Positions 17,566 through 28,400 of a stretch of 64,000 nt of DNA are shown one piece after another. The notes beneath the pieces were generated by a model. That model was not told the origin of the DNA. It did not search any database and was given only the letters and a program-made list of their open reading frames with translations. This DNA comes from Marinimicrobium locisalis (GTDB lineage: Bacteria; Pseudomonadota; Gammaproteobacteria; Pseudomonadales; Cellvibrionaceae). The stretch spans positions 1 to 64,000 of the forward strand of contig NZ_JBDLLG010000016.1 of NCBI RefSeq assembly GCF_039822625.1, in the 5' to 3' direction. Both the position numbers and the translations under genes were made by a program. Position 1 is the first letter of the stretch. Every line of letters begins with the position of its first letter.

Positions 17566-20500
17566 TTAGTAGACGTATTTCACTGTGAAGGCCAGGCGAC
17601 GGTCACTAACGAACCAGGAGCGACCGGTCTCGCGACCGTGTTCGTCCAGTGTCATCAGCGTTTTCGTCTCAGTGTTGAGCAAGTTAGTGGCCTGCAACCC
17701 GAGAGTGACCTCGTCGGTCAGGTTGTAGGACACGGAACCGTCCAGGAAGCCTGCATCGTCGTTCCAAATCGGCTGGCCACTGATCACATCACGCGTGGTC
17801 ACCAGGTACTTGGAGCGCCAGTTGTAGGCCAGACGGGCCGCCCAGTCGTTTTTCTCGTACATCAACACCAGGTTGGCGGTGTGCTCGGACTGCCCACGCA
17901 GCGGCAAGCCTTCGAGCAGACTCAGGTCAACCACTTCCAGACCGGGCTGCGGCGTTTCTTGCGGATCCTCACCTTCGGCTTCGGTGGCGATGCCGCTACC
18001 GGAGAAGTTCGGTACGCCCTCGGAGTCAATAAAGGTGTAGTTCGCCTGTACACCGAAGCCGTCCCAGGGCTCAGGCAGCATATCGTAGAATTGCTGGTAG
18101 GCAATCTCGAAACCCTGCATCTTGCCTTCTTCACCGTTACGGGTGGTGGTGAAGTCCACTGTCTGGCTCACCTGGCTTTCCGGGTTGGTGAAGGTTCTGG
18201 GCAGCGCCCCTTCAATAAAGAAGTTGCTCAAGTCTTTGTAGAACAAGCTCGCCGTCAGGGAGCCGACCGGCGCAAAGTACCATTCCAGGGACACATCGTA
18301 CTGAATGGACTCCATCGGCTGCAGAGCCGGATTACCGCCATTGCCTGTCCAAATCACGTCGTTGACGTCGACAATATTGGTGCCGCCGTCGACCGGACCG
18401 GGCTCAACCACTTCGCTGGTGTCGGTTTCCCGGGTCACCACCAGCTGGCGATTACCGAGTACGGCCTGGTTACGCACTTCCGACATATCCGGCAGCGCAA
18501 TGGCCTTGGCCACCGCGAAGCGAGAAATCAGGTCATCGGTTAGCTCGACCTTCAAGTTCAAGCTCGGCAGAACGCCGTCCCAACTCGCGGAACTCTCTTG
18601 CTCTTGATCCACGTTGTTACCAAATGCCTTCTCCGTGTCCGACAGCCAGTTGTTGGCATCCCGCGAGTAAGACATCAGTTGGTTCACTTCGTCCAACCAA
18701 TCCTGCTCGCTCGGGAACAGCGCCGGATCAAACGGGCCTACTTCCTCTTCCGCCCACTTGCGGATCGCGCCGCTGTCCGACAAATCTTCGGGGGCCCCAG
18801 CGGGAGGTTCTTGACCAATCAAATCGGGGTATTGGATGGAGCCCTTAGCATCGCGAGTCAGCTCAACGTAACGCAGACCCACGTTACCGGAGAACCGGTA
18901 GGCCGTGGCATCAGAACCGAAGTCCAAACGAACATAAGCCGCTTTGTTGGTTTCGGTAGTGTCGTAAATTTCCGCTTCCGAAAAGTAAGTGCCATTGACC
19001 GCTTCAGGGCGCTCGTCCGCCGGATCCCAAATACCTTCCGCCCCGGGGTTGTTCTGCGGCACGGTACGACCGGCAATCACTTCCTTCAGGAAGTCTTCGG
19101 TCGGGAAGATGAAACCGTCACCGGGGATATTTACCACATCGCCACGGTGAAAGTCTGACCAGTCAACGTACTCGTAGGCATCCCGCAACTCTTCGGTTTC
19201 AGACAGCCACATGGCGCCATCACCTCCGTTGGGGCCCCATTCCGCACCGATACTGCCCCAGTTGTAGGGGGTGGTACGAACAATCTGGTTGCGGTCAGCA
19301 AAGCGCACACCGGCTTTCACGGAACGGAAGAAATCCATATCGTCCATGTAGTGAGTCATGTCAAAACGCACGGCTTTTGACTCACCCTCTGAACGCTCGT
19401 AATGGTCCATCGCCGAACGCCACCAGTAGGAGTCCAGGTCCTGGAAGTAGTTACTATCTCCAGCGGGATCATTGGAGAAGCCCGGGAAGTCTTCACTGTA
19501 GTACTCGGGATTGGCGTCCCGACGACCGTCCCAAGGCTCAATTACCGTCAAGCGAGGCGTGTCGTTGCCCGACATATCGAAATTCTGCAGGGCGTAGAAA
19601 CCGTTGGCAACCTGAAGGTCGTCATCTTCGGTGGTTGCTTCCACCAACTGGAAGTCACCTTCGAATTCCCAGGCATCGCTCGGGACCCACTTCACGTTGA
19701 GACTTAGGTCATCAACAATGGTATGGGTATCTTTGTAGCGGGTATCCGCCTGATACTTCTGACCGAAGTAGTCATTCTGAGTGACATAATCTTCCGGCAC
19801 ATCGCCTTCGCCGTCCCAACCGCGGGGCACTCGGCCTTCGCCGCCGCGCCAGCCGCCGCCATCGGTAATGTAGCCGGATTCGAAGATGCCCATATCATCG
19901 AAGGCAAACTCGGTGCCCGGGTAGGGGCGCGCACGACGGGTTGTGCTTACCGAGCCGTCGTCATTCTCTTCGCCGTAACCACCTTGATATTTGATGGCAT
20001 TCTCTTTCCAGCTCAGACGGGCGTCAGAGCGGATAAATTCGGCGGTGGCTTCCCATTCTTCGTTGGGGCTGGACCACTGGAAAGCAGTTGCCAGGCCCTT
20101 GCGGACGCGGTCATCTTCTTTGGTAAAGAAGTTGGAGCCGTTGGTCATCCACACCTGGTTGTCGGCGTCGGCTACGCTGGAGGGCGCGCCCAGAGTGTCG
20201 GCGTTGTATTTAACAAAGGCGTCACTCTGAATACCGTTGGATTCGCCGATCAGCTCGGAGTAAGAGGCGTTAATTAACCAACCGAACTCACCCAGGTCGT
20301 CGGTCAGCCAGCGGTTGCTGTATAGCGCGGAAACGGTCGGAGACCCTTCTTCAGCCAAATCGCCATAGGAAACATCGCCGGTGAAGGCGATCATCTGGCC
20401 GTCTTGATCGAATGGCTTGCGGGTACGCAGGCTTACGGTACCACCAATACCGCCTTCAATCATGTCGGCCGTTTGGTTCTTATAGAGGTCCACGCCGGCC

Positions 20501-20949
20501 ATCAACTCGGGCGGCACGTCCTGGAAGTTCAGGCCCCGACCAGAGTTGGCGGTGAAGGAGTCGCGGCCGTTGAATTCGCTTCGCGTGGCACTCATGCCAC
20601 GGATAACCGCGCCGCTGCCCTCAACCCCGAAGTGGTCCGGGTCTTCGGGCGCCTGGAAGCGCTCGATGGACACACCTGGCATACGCTGCATGGCTTCGAG
20701 CACACTGCGGTCCGGCAGGGAACCAATGTCCTCGGCGGAAATCGCATCCACAAAGGTGTCTGCATTACGCTTGATGTCCTGGGCATTCTCCAGGTTCTGG
20801 CGCACGCCGCTTACGACGATTTCTTCCAGAAGCGGTTGTTGTTCAGACGCATCCTGCGCAAGGGAAGGGGATCCCATTGCCATAACACACATGGCAAGCA
20901 TCGACTTTTTAAAAGTGACACCTTTCTTAACGTTGTCGCGATAAACCAT
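17566..20949 (-). CDS. TonB-dependent receptor 1 (large, glycan-type)
   Basis: The 1127-residue protein is an outer-membrane receptor energised by TonB. It shows a signal peptide (cleavage after SLAQ, residue 32), a TonB-box-like LLEEIVVSGVR, a plug domain (about 60-200) with TFVDAISAEDIGSLPDRS and IEGGIGGTVSLRTRKPFD, and a large barrel ending in the aromatic KYVY expected of outer-membrane proteins. The length and plug sequence are those of receptors that in Caulobacter, Xanthomonas and Cellvibrio relatives import oligosaccharides. It heads cassette 1 and is strikingly similar to TBDR 3 at 53865-57464 (shared SPEDPDHFG-type and NQTADM segments). Substrate unknown. A motif about 90 bases before the start is shared with TBDR 2. 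Confidence 0.93.
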   Translation of the reverse strand: MVYRDNVKKGVTFKKSMLAMCVMAMGSPSLAQDASEQQPLLEEIVVSGVRQNLENAQDIKRNADTFVDAISAEDIGSLPDRSVLEAMQRMPGVSIERFQAPEDPDHFGVEGSGAVIRGMSATRSEFNGRDSFTANSGRGLNFQDVPPELMAGVDLYKNQTADMIEGGIGGTVSLRTRKPFDQDGQMIAFTGDVSYGDLAEEGSPTVSALYSNRWLTDDLGEFGWLINASYSELIGESNGIQSDAFVKYNADTLGAPSSVADADNQVWMTNGSNFFTKEDDRVRKGLATAFQWSSPNEEWEATAEFIRSDARLSWKENAIKYQGGYGEENDDGSVSTTRRARPYPGTEFAFDDMGIFESGYITDGGGWRGGEGRVPRGWDGEGDVPEDYVTQNDYFGQKYQADTRYKDTHTIVDDLSLNVKWVPSDAWEFEGDFQLVEATTEDDDLQVANGFYALQNFDMSGNDTPRLTVIEPWDGRRDANPEYYSEDFPGFSNDPAGDSNYFQDLDSYWWRSAMDHYERSEGESKAVRFDMTHYMDDMDFFRSVKAGVRFADRNQIVRTTPYNWGSIGAEWGPNGGDGAMWLSETEELRDAYEYVDWSDFHRGDVVNIPGDGFIFPTEDFLKEVIAGRTVPQNNPGAEGIWDPADERPEAVNGTYFSEAEIYDTTETNKAAYVRLDFGSDATAYRFSGNVGLRYVELTRDAKGSIQYPDLIGQEPPAGAPEDLSDSGAIRKWAEEEVGPFDPALFPSEQDWLDEVNQLMSYSRDANNWLSDTEKAFGNNVDQEQESSASWDGVLPSLNLKVELTDDLISRFAVAKAIALPDMSEVRNQAVLGNRQLVVTRETDTSEVVEPGPVDGGTNIVDVNDVIWTGNGGNPALQPMESIQYDVSLEWYFAPVGSLTASLFYKDLSNFFIEGALPRTFTNPESQVSQTVDFTTTRNGEEGKMQGFEIAYQQFYDMLPEPWDGFGVQANYTFIDSEGVPNFSGSGIATEAEGEDPQETPQPGLEVVDLSLLEGLPLRGQSEHTANLVLMYEKNDWAARLAYNWRSKYLVTTRDVISGQPIWNDDAGFLDGSVSYNLTDEVTLGLQATNLLNTETKTLMTLDEHGRETGRSWFVSDRRLAFTVKYVY

Positions 20950-21444
20950 AGCGCTTTACCCCGTTGTTATTATGTAACACAGCATCGACCGGTAGCTTCC
21001 CAAACGTCTCACGCAGGGAGACTACCTGTTAACACTCACCTAATTATTGGTATTACCTGACCAGGGGCCAGGATAGTACCTGAATACCATTACGGCAGAC
21101 ATTTATCAGCGTAGACCATAACTGCCACTAGTGACGGCTCGACCCCCGTAATAGTCATTCAGACCACTAATTTGATAGTGCATCATGTTCAACTAATAGT
21201 CAAATAGTAAATTAGACGAAAATATGGCGTCTTGCATAACATCTATTCCACAATTTATTGTAGACCAACTTGGCGGCACGCAAGAGCAGCCGGCACTCAC
21301 ACGGATATATCATACAAATATCGCCCAAGGCTCGACCTTTATGGTCAGCATCGCTATAATCGCCGCTTCCATTAGCGCGCCGGGTTCTGAGAGAATCACG
21401 GCTGTTTTCGGAAGATCGCCAACTTTTACAACTCAAACAGTGGG
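20950..21444. other. Regulatory gap between TBDR 1 and the NrtR-like gene
   Basis: These 495 bases separate divergent genes and hold no credible ORF. TAATTATTGGT at 21041-21051 matches TAATTATTAGT before TBDR 2 at a similar distance from the start codon. TGGTATT (21048-21054) and AATACCA (21083-21089) form a spaced inverted repeat. The stretch 21160-21230 is AT-rich and probably holds promoters. Confidence 0.5.
21041..21051 (-). promoter_or_regulatory. Element shared by TBDR 1 and TBDR 2 promoters
   Basis: The plus-strand sequence TAATTATTGGT lies 92 bases before the TBDR 1 start. TBDR 2 has TAATTATTAGT 90 bases before its start, with one difference. It could be an operator for a shared regulator or simply part of an AT-rich -10 region. 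Confidence 0.45.
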
Positions 21445-22191
21445 ATGTGCGCCGTGGCCACCAATAAATCGCCCTCCAAGCGACCACACAGTCGGGTCGA
21501 GCCGCTGAACCAGCCCGAAGACGTGCTTCCGGGGCTGTCCATCGACAACGTGATATTCGGCCTGGATCATGGCCAACTCAAGATCCTTCTGGTCAAACAC
21601 AAAGTTGGCCCCGGCAAGGGGCACTGGGCACTGCCGGGCGGCTTTATCCACCGCGAAGAGAACCTGCGCGACGCCGCCGCCCGCCTGCTGGAAGAGCTGA
21701 CCGGCATGCGCGACCTCTTCCTGGAGCAGCTGAAAAGCTTCGGCCGGGTGGACCGCTTCCCCAACGAGCGAGTGGTAACCATTGCCTACTACGCGCTGAT
21801 CAGCGCCGAGGACTACACCGTCGTGGCCGGGCACAACACTACCGAAGCCGTCTGGTTCGATGCTCAGGACTTGCCTGACCTGATTTACGACCACTCCGAA
21901 ATTGTAGATCATGGGCTGCACTTTCTCCGCCACAAAGTCTGCCACGAGCCCATCGGCTTCAACCTTCTGCCGGAGAAGTTCACTCTGCTGCAACTGCAGG
22001 AGCTCTATGAGGCCATCCTGGATGTGAAGCTGGACAAGCCTAACTTCCGCCGCAAAATGATGAAAATGAACCTGCTCGCCCCCTGCAACGAAAAGCAGAA
22101 AGGCGTACCGCACCGGGCGGCCAACCTCTACCGGTTCGACTCCGCCGCCTATGAGCGCCTAACCGAGAAGGGCTTTTCCTTCGAGTTCTGA
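21445..22191 (+). CDS. NrtR-type regulator with a degenerate Nudix domain
   Basis: The 248-residue protein has a Nudix fold (about 30-160: IDNVIFGLDHGQLKILLVKH, then GHWALPGGFI) and a C-terminal winged-helix-like region (about 165-235), the layout of NrtR-family regulators. In that family the Nudix domain binds a metabolite and the winged helix binds DNA; members control NAD or sugar metabolism, including arabinose in Bacteroidetes. The Nudix box reads GFIHREENLRDAAARLLEEL; two of the catalytic glutamates of REUxEE are replaced by leucine, so hydrolysis is unlikely and sensing is favoured. It is the only plus-strand gene between two minus-strand TBDR/halogenase cassettes, which makes it the best local candidate regulator. 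Ligand unknown. Confidence 0.8.
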   Translation: MCAVATNKSPSKRPHSRVEPLNQPEDVLPGLSIDNVIFGLDHGQLKILLVKHKVGPGKGHWALPGGFIHREENLRDAAARLLEELTGMRDLFLEQLKSFGRVDRFPNERVVTIAYYALISAEDYTVVAGHNTTEAVWFDAQDLPDLIYDHSEIVDHGLHFLRHKVCHEPIGFNLLPEKFTLLQLQELYEAILDVKLDKPNFRRKMMKMNLLAPCNEKQKGVPHRAANLYRFDSAAYERLTEKGFSFEF

Positions 22192-22230
22192 GCCTGAACG
22201 CTGTCCAGGCCGGCGCTCAACTGTCGTCGG

Positions 22231-23814
22231 TCAGCCTCCCGAAGACTCCCTCAACCCATTATCTGACGCGCAATACCGTCTGATGTAGTCCTGATGAGCG
22301 GGCAAGGCGGCGGCCGTCTTGCCAACGGCCTCTCTGAGCAGACCCATGTTGTGAATAAGCGTACTCTCGGGCACGCGATCCACCAAGGCATCATAAGTCC
22401 GAGGGCCAACCCCCTGCCCCAGCATAACCGCCAACCAACTATGAGGGGTGAACAAGTCTTCCGGCGAGGGAATAACCCTTCCACTACCCCGGAAAATCTC
22501 CAGCTTTTCGGCCAAAGTATCGGGGATCTCCATATTACCCACGTAGCGCCAGAACGCCGTATCGTCTCGCTCGGTGGCGCTGTAGTGCAACACGATAAAG
22601 TCCCGAACCCGCTCGTAGTCAGAGGTCATCACCCGATTGTAATGGGCAATCTCCGCGGGGTTACAGCCGCGGCCCGGCCACAAATTGATCAGCCGCTGAA
22701 TGCCCATTTGTGTCAGATGGATACTGGTGGACTCCAACGGCTCGATAAAACCACCGGCCAGGCCGATGGCGACGCAGTTTTTCTTCCAGAAGGCGCGGCG
22801 GTGACCGGTGCGAAAGCGCAGCGGTCGGGGGTCAGCCAGAGCCTCTCCCTCGGCTCCCTCGACGAGCCGCCGGTGCACTTCACCCTCATCGACAAAAGCG
22901 CTTGAGTACACGTAACCGTTGCCCGTTCGCGCCTGAAGGGGGATGCGCCAGCGCCAGCCGGCCCGATCCGCCGTGGCGCGGGTGAACGGATCCGGCGCCC
23001 CCGAACCTGTCGTGGGCAATGCGATCGCCCGATCGCAGGGCAGGTAGTGGCTCCAGTCCACGAAGTCGCTGCCCATGGCGCCCTCGATCAGCAGCGATCT
23101 GAAGCCACTGCAGTCGATAAACAGGTCGCCCGCGAGCACTTCGCCGCAGCGCAGAGTGACCGATTGAATCGTGCCATGATCCGGGTGCTGCTCGACACGC
23201 TCTACCAGGCCCTCGACACGGCGAACACCCCTCTGCTCGGCGTAGCGGCGGAGCATCCGGCCGTACCGCATGGCGTCAAAGTGGTAGGCGTGACGCATGG
23301 TAGACAAAATGGCGTCCCCACCGCCTTGCGGTGGCGAGAACCGACCAAGGCGGGCGGCCACCGCACAGAGGTTGTACTGGCTGATCTCCCCTGGAAGGTC
23401 AGCGGGCGCCTCACCCTCGTCAGACAAGGCTTTCAGGCGAAGCCACAACTGATGAAAGGCAAACTCCGGTGTGTCGCGCCCATAAAACCCGAACGGGTGG
23501 AAATAGCGATCGCCGAGCTTGAACCAGTCCACAAACTCAATCCCGAGCTTAAAGGTCCCCTGGCACTCGCGTAGAAAGTCGTTCTCGTCCAAACCGAGAA
23601 ACTCATTGAATTCGATCAGCGGCGGGATGGTAGCCTCACCGACGCCGATGACCCCCACTTCCTCGGATTCCACCAGCGTGATGGACGTATCGGGCGGTGC
23701 CATGCGGGCAATGGCCGCCGCGCACATCCAGCCGGAGGTGCCACCGCCGACGATAACAACGCTGTTCACCCCGGCCCCGAGCTGGGTCGAACCGGTGTCC
23801 GACGGAGCGCTCAT
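22231..23814 (-). CDS. Tryptophan-halogenase-family flavoprotein D
   Basis: The 527-residue protein has GGGTSGWMCAAAIARM near residue 23, GVGEATIP, catalytic Lys in QGTFKLGIEF, DLFIDCSGF, WRWRIPLQARTGNG and GGFIEPLESTSIHL, so all halogenase residues are kept. Its N-terminus is about 12 residues longer than those of A, C and F. No export signal is present. Its ATG overlaps the stop codon of gene E (ATGA), so the two are translationally coupled behind TBDR 2. It converges on the NrtR-like gene with about 40 bp between stop codons. Confidence 0.9.
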   Translation of the reverse strand: MSAPSDTGSTQLGAGVNSVVIVGGGTSGWMCAAAIARMAPPDTSITLVESEEVGVIGVGEATIPPLIEFNEFLGLDENDFLRECQGTFKLGIEFVDWFKLGDRYFHPFGFYGRDTPEFAFHQLWLRLKALSDEGEAPADLPGEISQYNLCAVAARLGRFSPPQGGGDAILSTMRHAYHFDAMRYGRMLRRYAEQRGVRRVEGLVERVEQHPDHGTIQSVTLRCGEVLAGDLFIDCSGFRSLLIEGAMGSDFVDWSHYLPCDRAIALPTTGSGAPDPFTRATADRAGWRWRIPLQARTGNGYVYSSAFVDEGEVHRRLVEGAEGEALADPRPLRFRTGHRRAFWKKNCVAIGLAGGFIEPLESTSIHLTQMGIQRLINLWPGRGCNPAEIAHYNRVMTSDYERVRDFIVLHYSATERDDTAFWRYVGNMEIPDTLAEKLEIFRGSGRVIPSPEDLFTPHSWLAVMLGQGVGPRTYDALVDRVPESTLIHNMGLLREAVGKTAAALPAHQDYIRRYCASDNGLRESSGG

Positions 23815-25367
23815 CGCCGCCCGCCCGGCGCCTTGCGGAAACCGCTCGCCACCACTTCATTGACTAGGTCGCGATGCGTCGGCACCGCGCTCAGGGCGTT
23901 TTTACTCTGTTGACGAATGCTTTCGAATTCCTGCTTGGCGCCGTCATAAAAGCGCAAAGCGCCGGCGCGAGCCGATATGTCGGTTTTAAACCCCATGCCG
24001 TAGAGGATGTACTGCCAGCTGTTTTCATCAAAGATGTCATGGCTGGCGTCAATATCGAGAAACGAAGGGGGCCGGTGCCGCCACTGCTCCAGCTTGTCCT
24101 TCAGGTAATCAGAAGCTGATGAAGGATCCCGGTTGTCCCGCCAGAAATCGGTGTCCGTTCGCCCGCTCACGAAATAATGAAGCTTGATAAAGTCGATGAC
24201 ATGCTCGAAGCGTTTGGTCATGGCGTCGTTGAACTGCTTGGCCGAGCGCTCGGTATCACCCGACCAGGGGAAAAGGTTACAGAGCATAAGGGCGGCAACT
24301 TCGGCGAAGCTGATGCCGGTCGCCTCCAGCGGCTCAATAAACCCGACCGACAGGCCAATGCCCACACAGTTCTTGTGCCACTGAATCTTTCGAAACCCCG
24401 CCTCGAACGACAGCTGCCGAGGCTTCAATTCCTCCGCAGCGGGCCCTATATAACGCTTTAACGCTTCCAGCGCCGCCTCGTCACTGCAGTGATCGGAGGA
24501 ATAGACATAGCCCACGCCGCGGCGGTTATGCAGGCCGATATCCCAGGTCCACCCCGCGTCCTGGGCAGTGGCATAGGTACAGGAGGGAATCGGCTCATCG
24601 GGCCGATCGTAAGGCACCTGCATGGCCACGGCCCGGTCACAGAAGAGCTGATGCTTGTACGAGGTAAACTCCGACCCCAGAGCTTTTCCGATCAACCGCG
24701 ACCGGAAACCGGTGCAGTCGATGTAGAGGTCGGCCTTGAGCTCGCCATGCGCTCGGCCCTGCACAGAAGCGATAGCGCCGTTTTCGTCGAGTTTGACATC
24801 ATCGATGGTGTCGACCAGCCGTTTCACTCCCATCTCCACCGCCCGGCGACGCACGACCTGAGCCAGCTTCCCGGCATCGAAGTGATAGGCGTAGTTTAAA
24901 GGCGCATTGTAGTTGGGGTGGGTAATGAGTTTCGGTGCAAGCTTCGCGTCCACGACCCGCTCCTGCACCGTACACGCCTCCGCCCAAGGCACATCCCCGG
25001 CAACGCCGAGTAACCAATAGGGCAAAAGGTCCATGTCTGTGTGCTGAGAGCAGACCTGAAAAGGATGAAAATAGGTGTCATCCGGCGCGTCTGCCGGGTT
25101 CTGTTTCCAATTATTGAACCGGATGCCCTGCTTGAACGTGGCATCCGCCTCCCGGATCAGCTCGCTTTCATCAAGCCCAATCCGGCCCATTGTCTTGCGG
25201 ATAATGGGGAAGGTACCCTCGCCCACGCCGAGGATACCGATCTCCTCGGATTCGACCAGCGTAATGGACACCCCTCCCGGGGTATCCGCCGCCAGCATAC
25301 GCGCCATGTAGGCGGCGGTGATCCAGCCCGCGGTTCCTCCGCCGACAATCAGGACGCTCTTGCTCAT
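23811..25367 (-). CDS. Tryptophan-halogenase-family flavoprotein E (variant signature)
   Basis: The 518-residue protein has GGGTAGWITAAYMARM at its N-terminus, GVGEGTFP, and a Lys in DATFKQGIRF. The signature WxWxIP reads WTWDIG and is followed by LHNRRGVGYVYSS. The catalytic segment reads VGFIEPLEATGISF, keeping the Glu but with Ala for the Ser next to it. It therefore belongs to a different branch from A, C, D and F. A good Shine-Dalgarno (AAGAGGTG) precedes the ATG. It lies 63 bp behind TBDR 2 and overlaps gene D by 4 bp. Confidence 0.9.
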   Translation of the reverse strand: MSKSVLIVGGGTAGWITAAYMARMLAADTPGGVSITLVESEEIGILGVGEGTFPIIRKTMGRIGLDESELIREADATFKQGIRFNNWKQNPADAPDDTYFHPFQVCSQHTDMDLLPYWLLGVAGDVPWAEACTVQERVVDAKLAPKLITHPNYNAPLNYAYHFDAGKLAQVVRRRAVEMGVKRLVDTIDDVKLDENGAIASVQGRAHGELKADLYIDCTGFRSRLIGKALGSEFTSYKHQLFCDRAVAMQVPYDRPDEPIPSCTYATAQDAGWTWDIGLHNRRGVGYVYSSDHCSDEAALEALKRYIGPAAEELKPRQLSFEAGFRKIQWHKNCVGIGLSVGFIEPLEATGISFAEVAALMLCNLFPWSGDTERSAKQFNDAMTKRFEHVIDFIKLHYFVSGRTDTDFWRDNRDPSSASDYLKDKLEQWRHRPPSFLDIDASHDIFDENSWQYILYGMGFKTDISARAGALRFYDGAKQEFESIRQQSKNALSAVPTHRDLVNEVVASGFRKAPGGRR

Positions 25368-25430
25368 CTTGGCACCTCTTACTCAATACAGGTCAGGCAA
25401 GTCTGTTCAAGAGCGTCCCTCATGGCCCAC

Positions 25431-28400
25431 TTAGAAGTCAACGCCCAAGTGCAAGCTGATGCGCCGGTCCGTCACAAAGACCGCGCGATCAACAAACCGC
25501 CCGTCCAGGATTTCCATCTCGGTTCGTTGGTCCTCGTCGGTGATATTTTGCACATTCAGCTTGACATTGACCGAATCGGTTAACTGATAAGAGATGCTGC
25601 CATCGAGCCGTCCGGACGCCGCCGCGTAGACGGGCAACGCCATCCGAACCTCTTCACCAGTTAGCGGATCAGTGTAGGGGTCGTTGTTGTTGGTCGTGCC
25701 CGAATCGTTCGTGGTCGTCAGGTAGCGATCACGCCAGTTCCAGGCCAGGCGCGCACTGAACTTATCCCAATCGTACAGCAGGGTCGTTGAGTAGGACCAC
25801 TCCGACAACCCGATGACCGGCACATTGAGTTCGTTGCCGTGGACGTCCAGGGCAAACGCGTCCGGCGAATCATTGTCGATGTAAGTCACGTTCGCATCGA
25901 CACCAAACCCGCTCAACCAGCCCGGCAGCGTATCGAAATAGGTCCGCCCGCCGAGTTCAAAGCCGCTGATAATCGTGTCCTCTTCGGCATTAACGCTGGA
26001 GCGACTGGCGACGGTTCCCGGTAGGAAAGTATTACCGCCTCCGTCGACCGGTGTCGTTTGCGGGTAGTTCTCTTCGGCGAAGAAGTCACTCGCGGGCGCC
26101 GAGAAGTTGTTGAAGGTGATGTAGTTGTCGATGGTCTTGTGAAACAACGACAGGTGCACCGACGCTCCCTTGCGTGGATACCACTCGAGCGAAATGTCGT
26201 GGTTCAACGAGATTTCCGGCTCCAGGTATGGATTACCCGTCGTGTTCTCATAGCCAGCGAAGATTGCGGGAATCTCCACCTCCTCGTCAGGGTATTCCGC
26301 CGCCAACTCGTCGTTGAAGGGGTTCGCCGTTGTGGCCACGCTTGCCTGCCCCTGCGCCCGGATGTCGGGGTATCGTGGCGGGGTGAGCGTCCGGGTCAAG
26401 GCGTAGCGTAACACCCAGTCGTCGGCCGGCTCGAACTTGAGGTTGAGCGACGGTAGAAAATAATCTTTCTCGAAGCTTCCTTCACGAGCGGTCTCATAAG
26501 CAACGCCTTCCTGAGTCAGCGGGGGTTGCTGCCCGTCGTTCGCCTCTTGCCATGCCGCCACATTCTCAATGCCGCCCATCGCCTCAACGGACGCTTCGGC
26601 ATCAGCCAGGCTCGCATAGTAGCGCGTGCCACCATTGAAGGTGAAGTTCCCTTGGCTTTCGATGTCGTAGTTGACCCAGCGCACCCCGACATTACCGCTG
26701 AAGTTCAGAAACCAGGCATCGTCGAAGTTCTCGAAGCCCAGCATGGCGTAGGCGGACTGGGTCTTGTGGTTGGTATCATAGAAGGACGGCAACTGGTCGA
26801 AATTACGGTTGCGTAGCGTGTCCTCGTCGCTGTAAAGATAGGTAGTCGCCGCCGGATCATTGCACTGGTAATGAAGGTCAGGTCCACATGCCAGATAGGT
26901 GTCGTAAACGCGGTTGAACTGGTCAGACGCGTTGACCTGGTCGGAGCCCACCCAGACGCTACCGGGCGCCGGCTCATCCCCTTTAAAGAAATCCGAGAAC
27001 TCTTCAAGGTAGAAATCGCCCTCTGGAGCCGTGCCAACGACAGGCCGCGGCACGCCATTCCAGCCACGGCCTGTCGCAGACCACCAGGTTCCGACGAAGC
27101 TATCGGATTCTTCGCGATCTGCAACGCGCCCGCCGACAGCGAGCTTCTTGAAGAAGCCGTCACCGATGTCGAAATTGGCATCCAACTGGACCGCATGGGC
27201 CTCACCTTCATTCGACATGTCCAGCCAGTTGATGCGGGAAAGCTCGGTGTCCGCCGGATCCGTCGAAAGGGGAGTTCCGAAGCTGGCCTCCGGCCGGTCG
27301 CCGGACATGTCCATATTGGTCCGGACGATCGACTGATTAACGGTGCTCCCGAGGCTGTACTTGCCCGAACGCGACTCGGCTTTCACATACTGGTAACTAC
27401 CGCTCAAATCCCAACCGTCTTCCTCATACTTGAAACCGGTACTATGGTCGGCCGTCCGGCTGAAGGAAGGCGTGAAGCTTGAGTTCGGAGACACACTGAG
27501 GCCACCCGGGCCACCGTCCGGTGGAGGCTCATTATTAATATTCTCGCTGGTGATTGCACCCCGGACAAATACGCCGTTATTAAACTCGGCACCGTCAAAA
27601 ACGCCCACGGGATTTCCTGGCTCCATCGCCAGGATCTGGCTGTCACGGTCACTCTCGCGCTCCGAGATAAACGTGGTGTGGAAGACCTCCAGGTTATCGT
27701 TCGGCTGCCACTGCAGAGCACCGTAGTAGCCATTGCGAACCCGTTCGAATTGGTCCTGGGTGTAGCGCACGCCGCTGGGCACGTAGGCCCGCTCGTTTTC
27801 GCCATCACCATCCAGATCGTGTCGAGTCGCGTAATAAGGCGGAATGATAATATTGCTGTCGTGGGAGGCAATCTTCGAGTAAGCCACATCGAGTAGAACG
27901 CCCACTTCACCGATACCCGTATCGAAGCGGTTCGATACCATGCCCGAGGCGGCCGGCGTGAGCTCTTCGGAGAAGTCTCCATAACTACCGGAGAGGGCCG
28001 CATTGGCTTCAAAGCCGTCGAAATCAAACGGCATGTGCGTCTGCAGGTTGACGGTGCCGGACACCCCACCCTCGATCAGATCCGCGCGGCTCGCCTTGTA
28101 GACAGTCACCGCCGACAGAAGCTCCGGCCCGACGTCCGCCCAGCTGATACCGGACCCGCCGTTGGCGGAGAACACTTCCCGCCCGTTAATCAGCGTCTTC
28201 GTCTTGTTCAGGCCACGCACCTGGATGCCCGAGCCTTCGAAGGCAAAGCCATCCGGAGAGCCCTCGCTACCGGCGCGGATCCGGTTCATGGTCACCCCCG
28301 GCGAGCGCTCCAGAATCTCAAGAAGCGAGGTGCTGGGCACCTTGCCCGCCTCATCCAGAACAATCAAATCGGCAACGGTGTCCGAGGCCCGCTTGAGTTC

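Noticed and set aside
12856..25367. Natural-product (halogenated indole) biosynthetic cluster
   Set aside because: No NRPS, PKS, prenyltransferase, tryptophan oxidase or export genes accompany the halogenase homologues; the context is TonB receptors and glycan enzymes.
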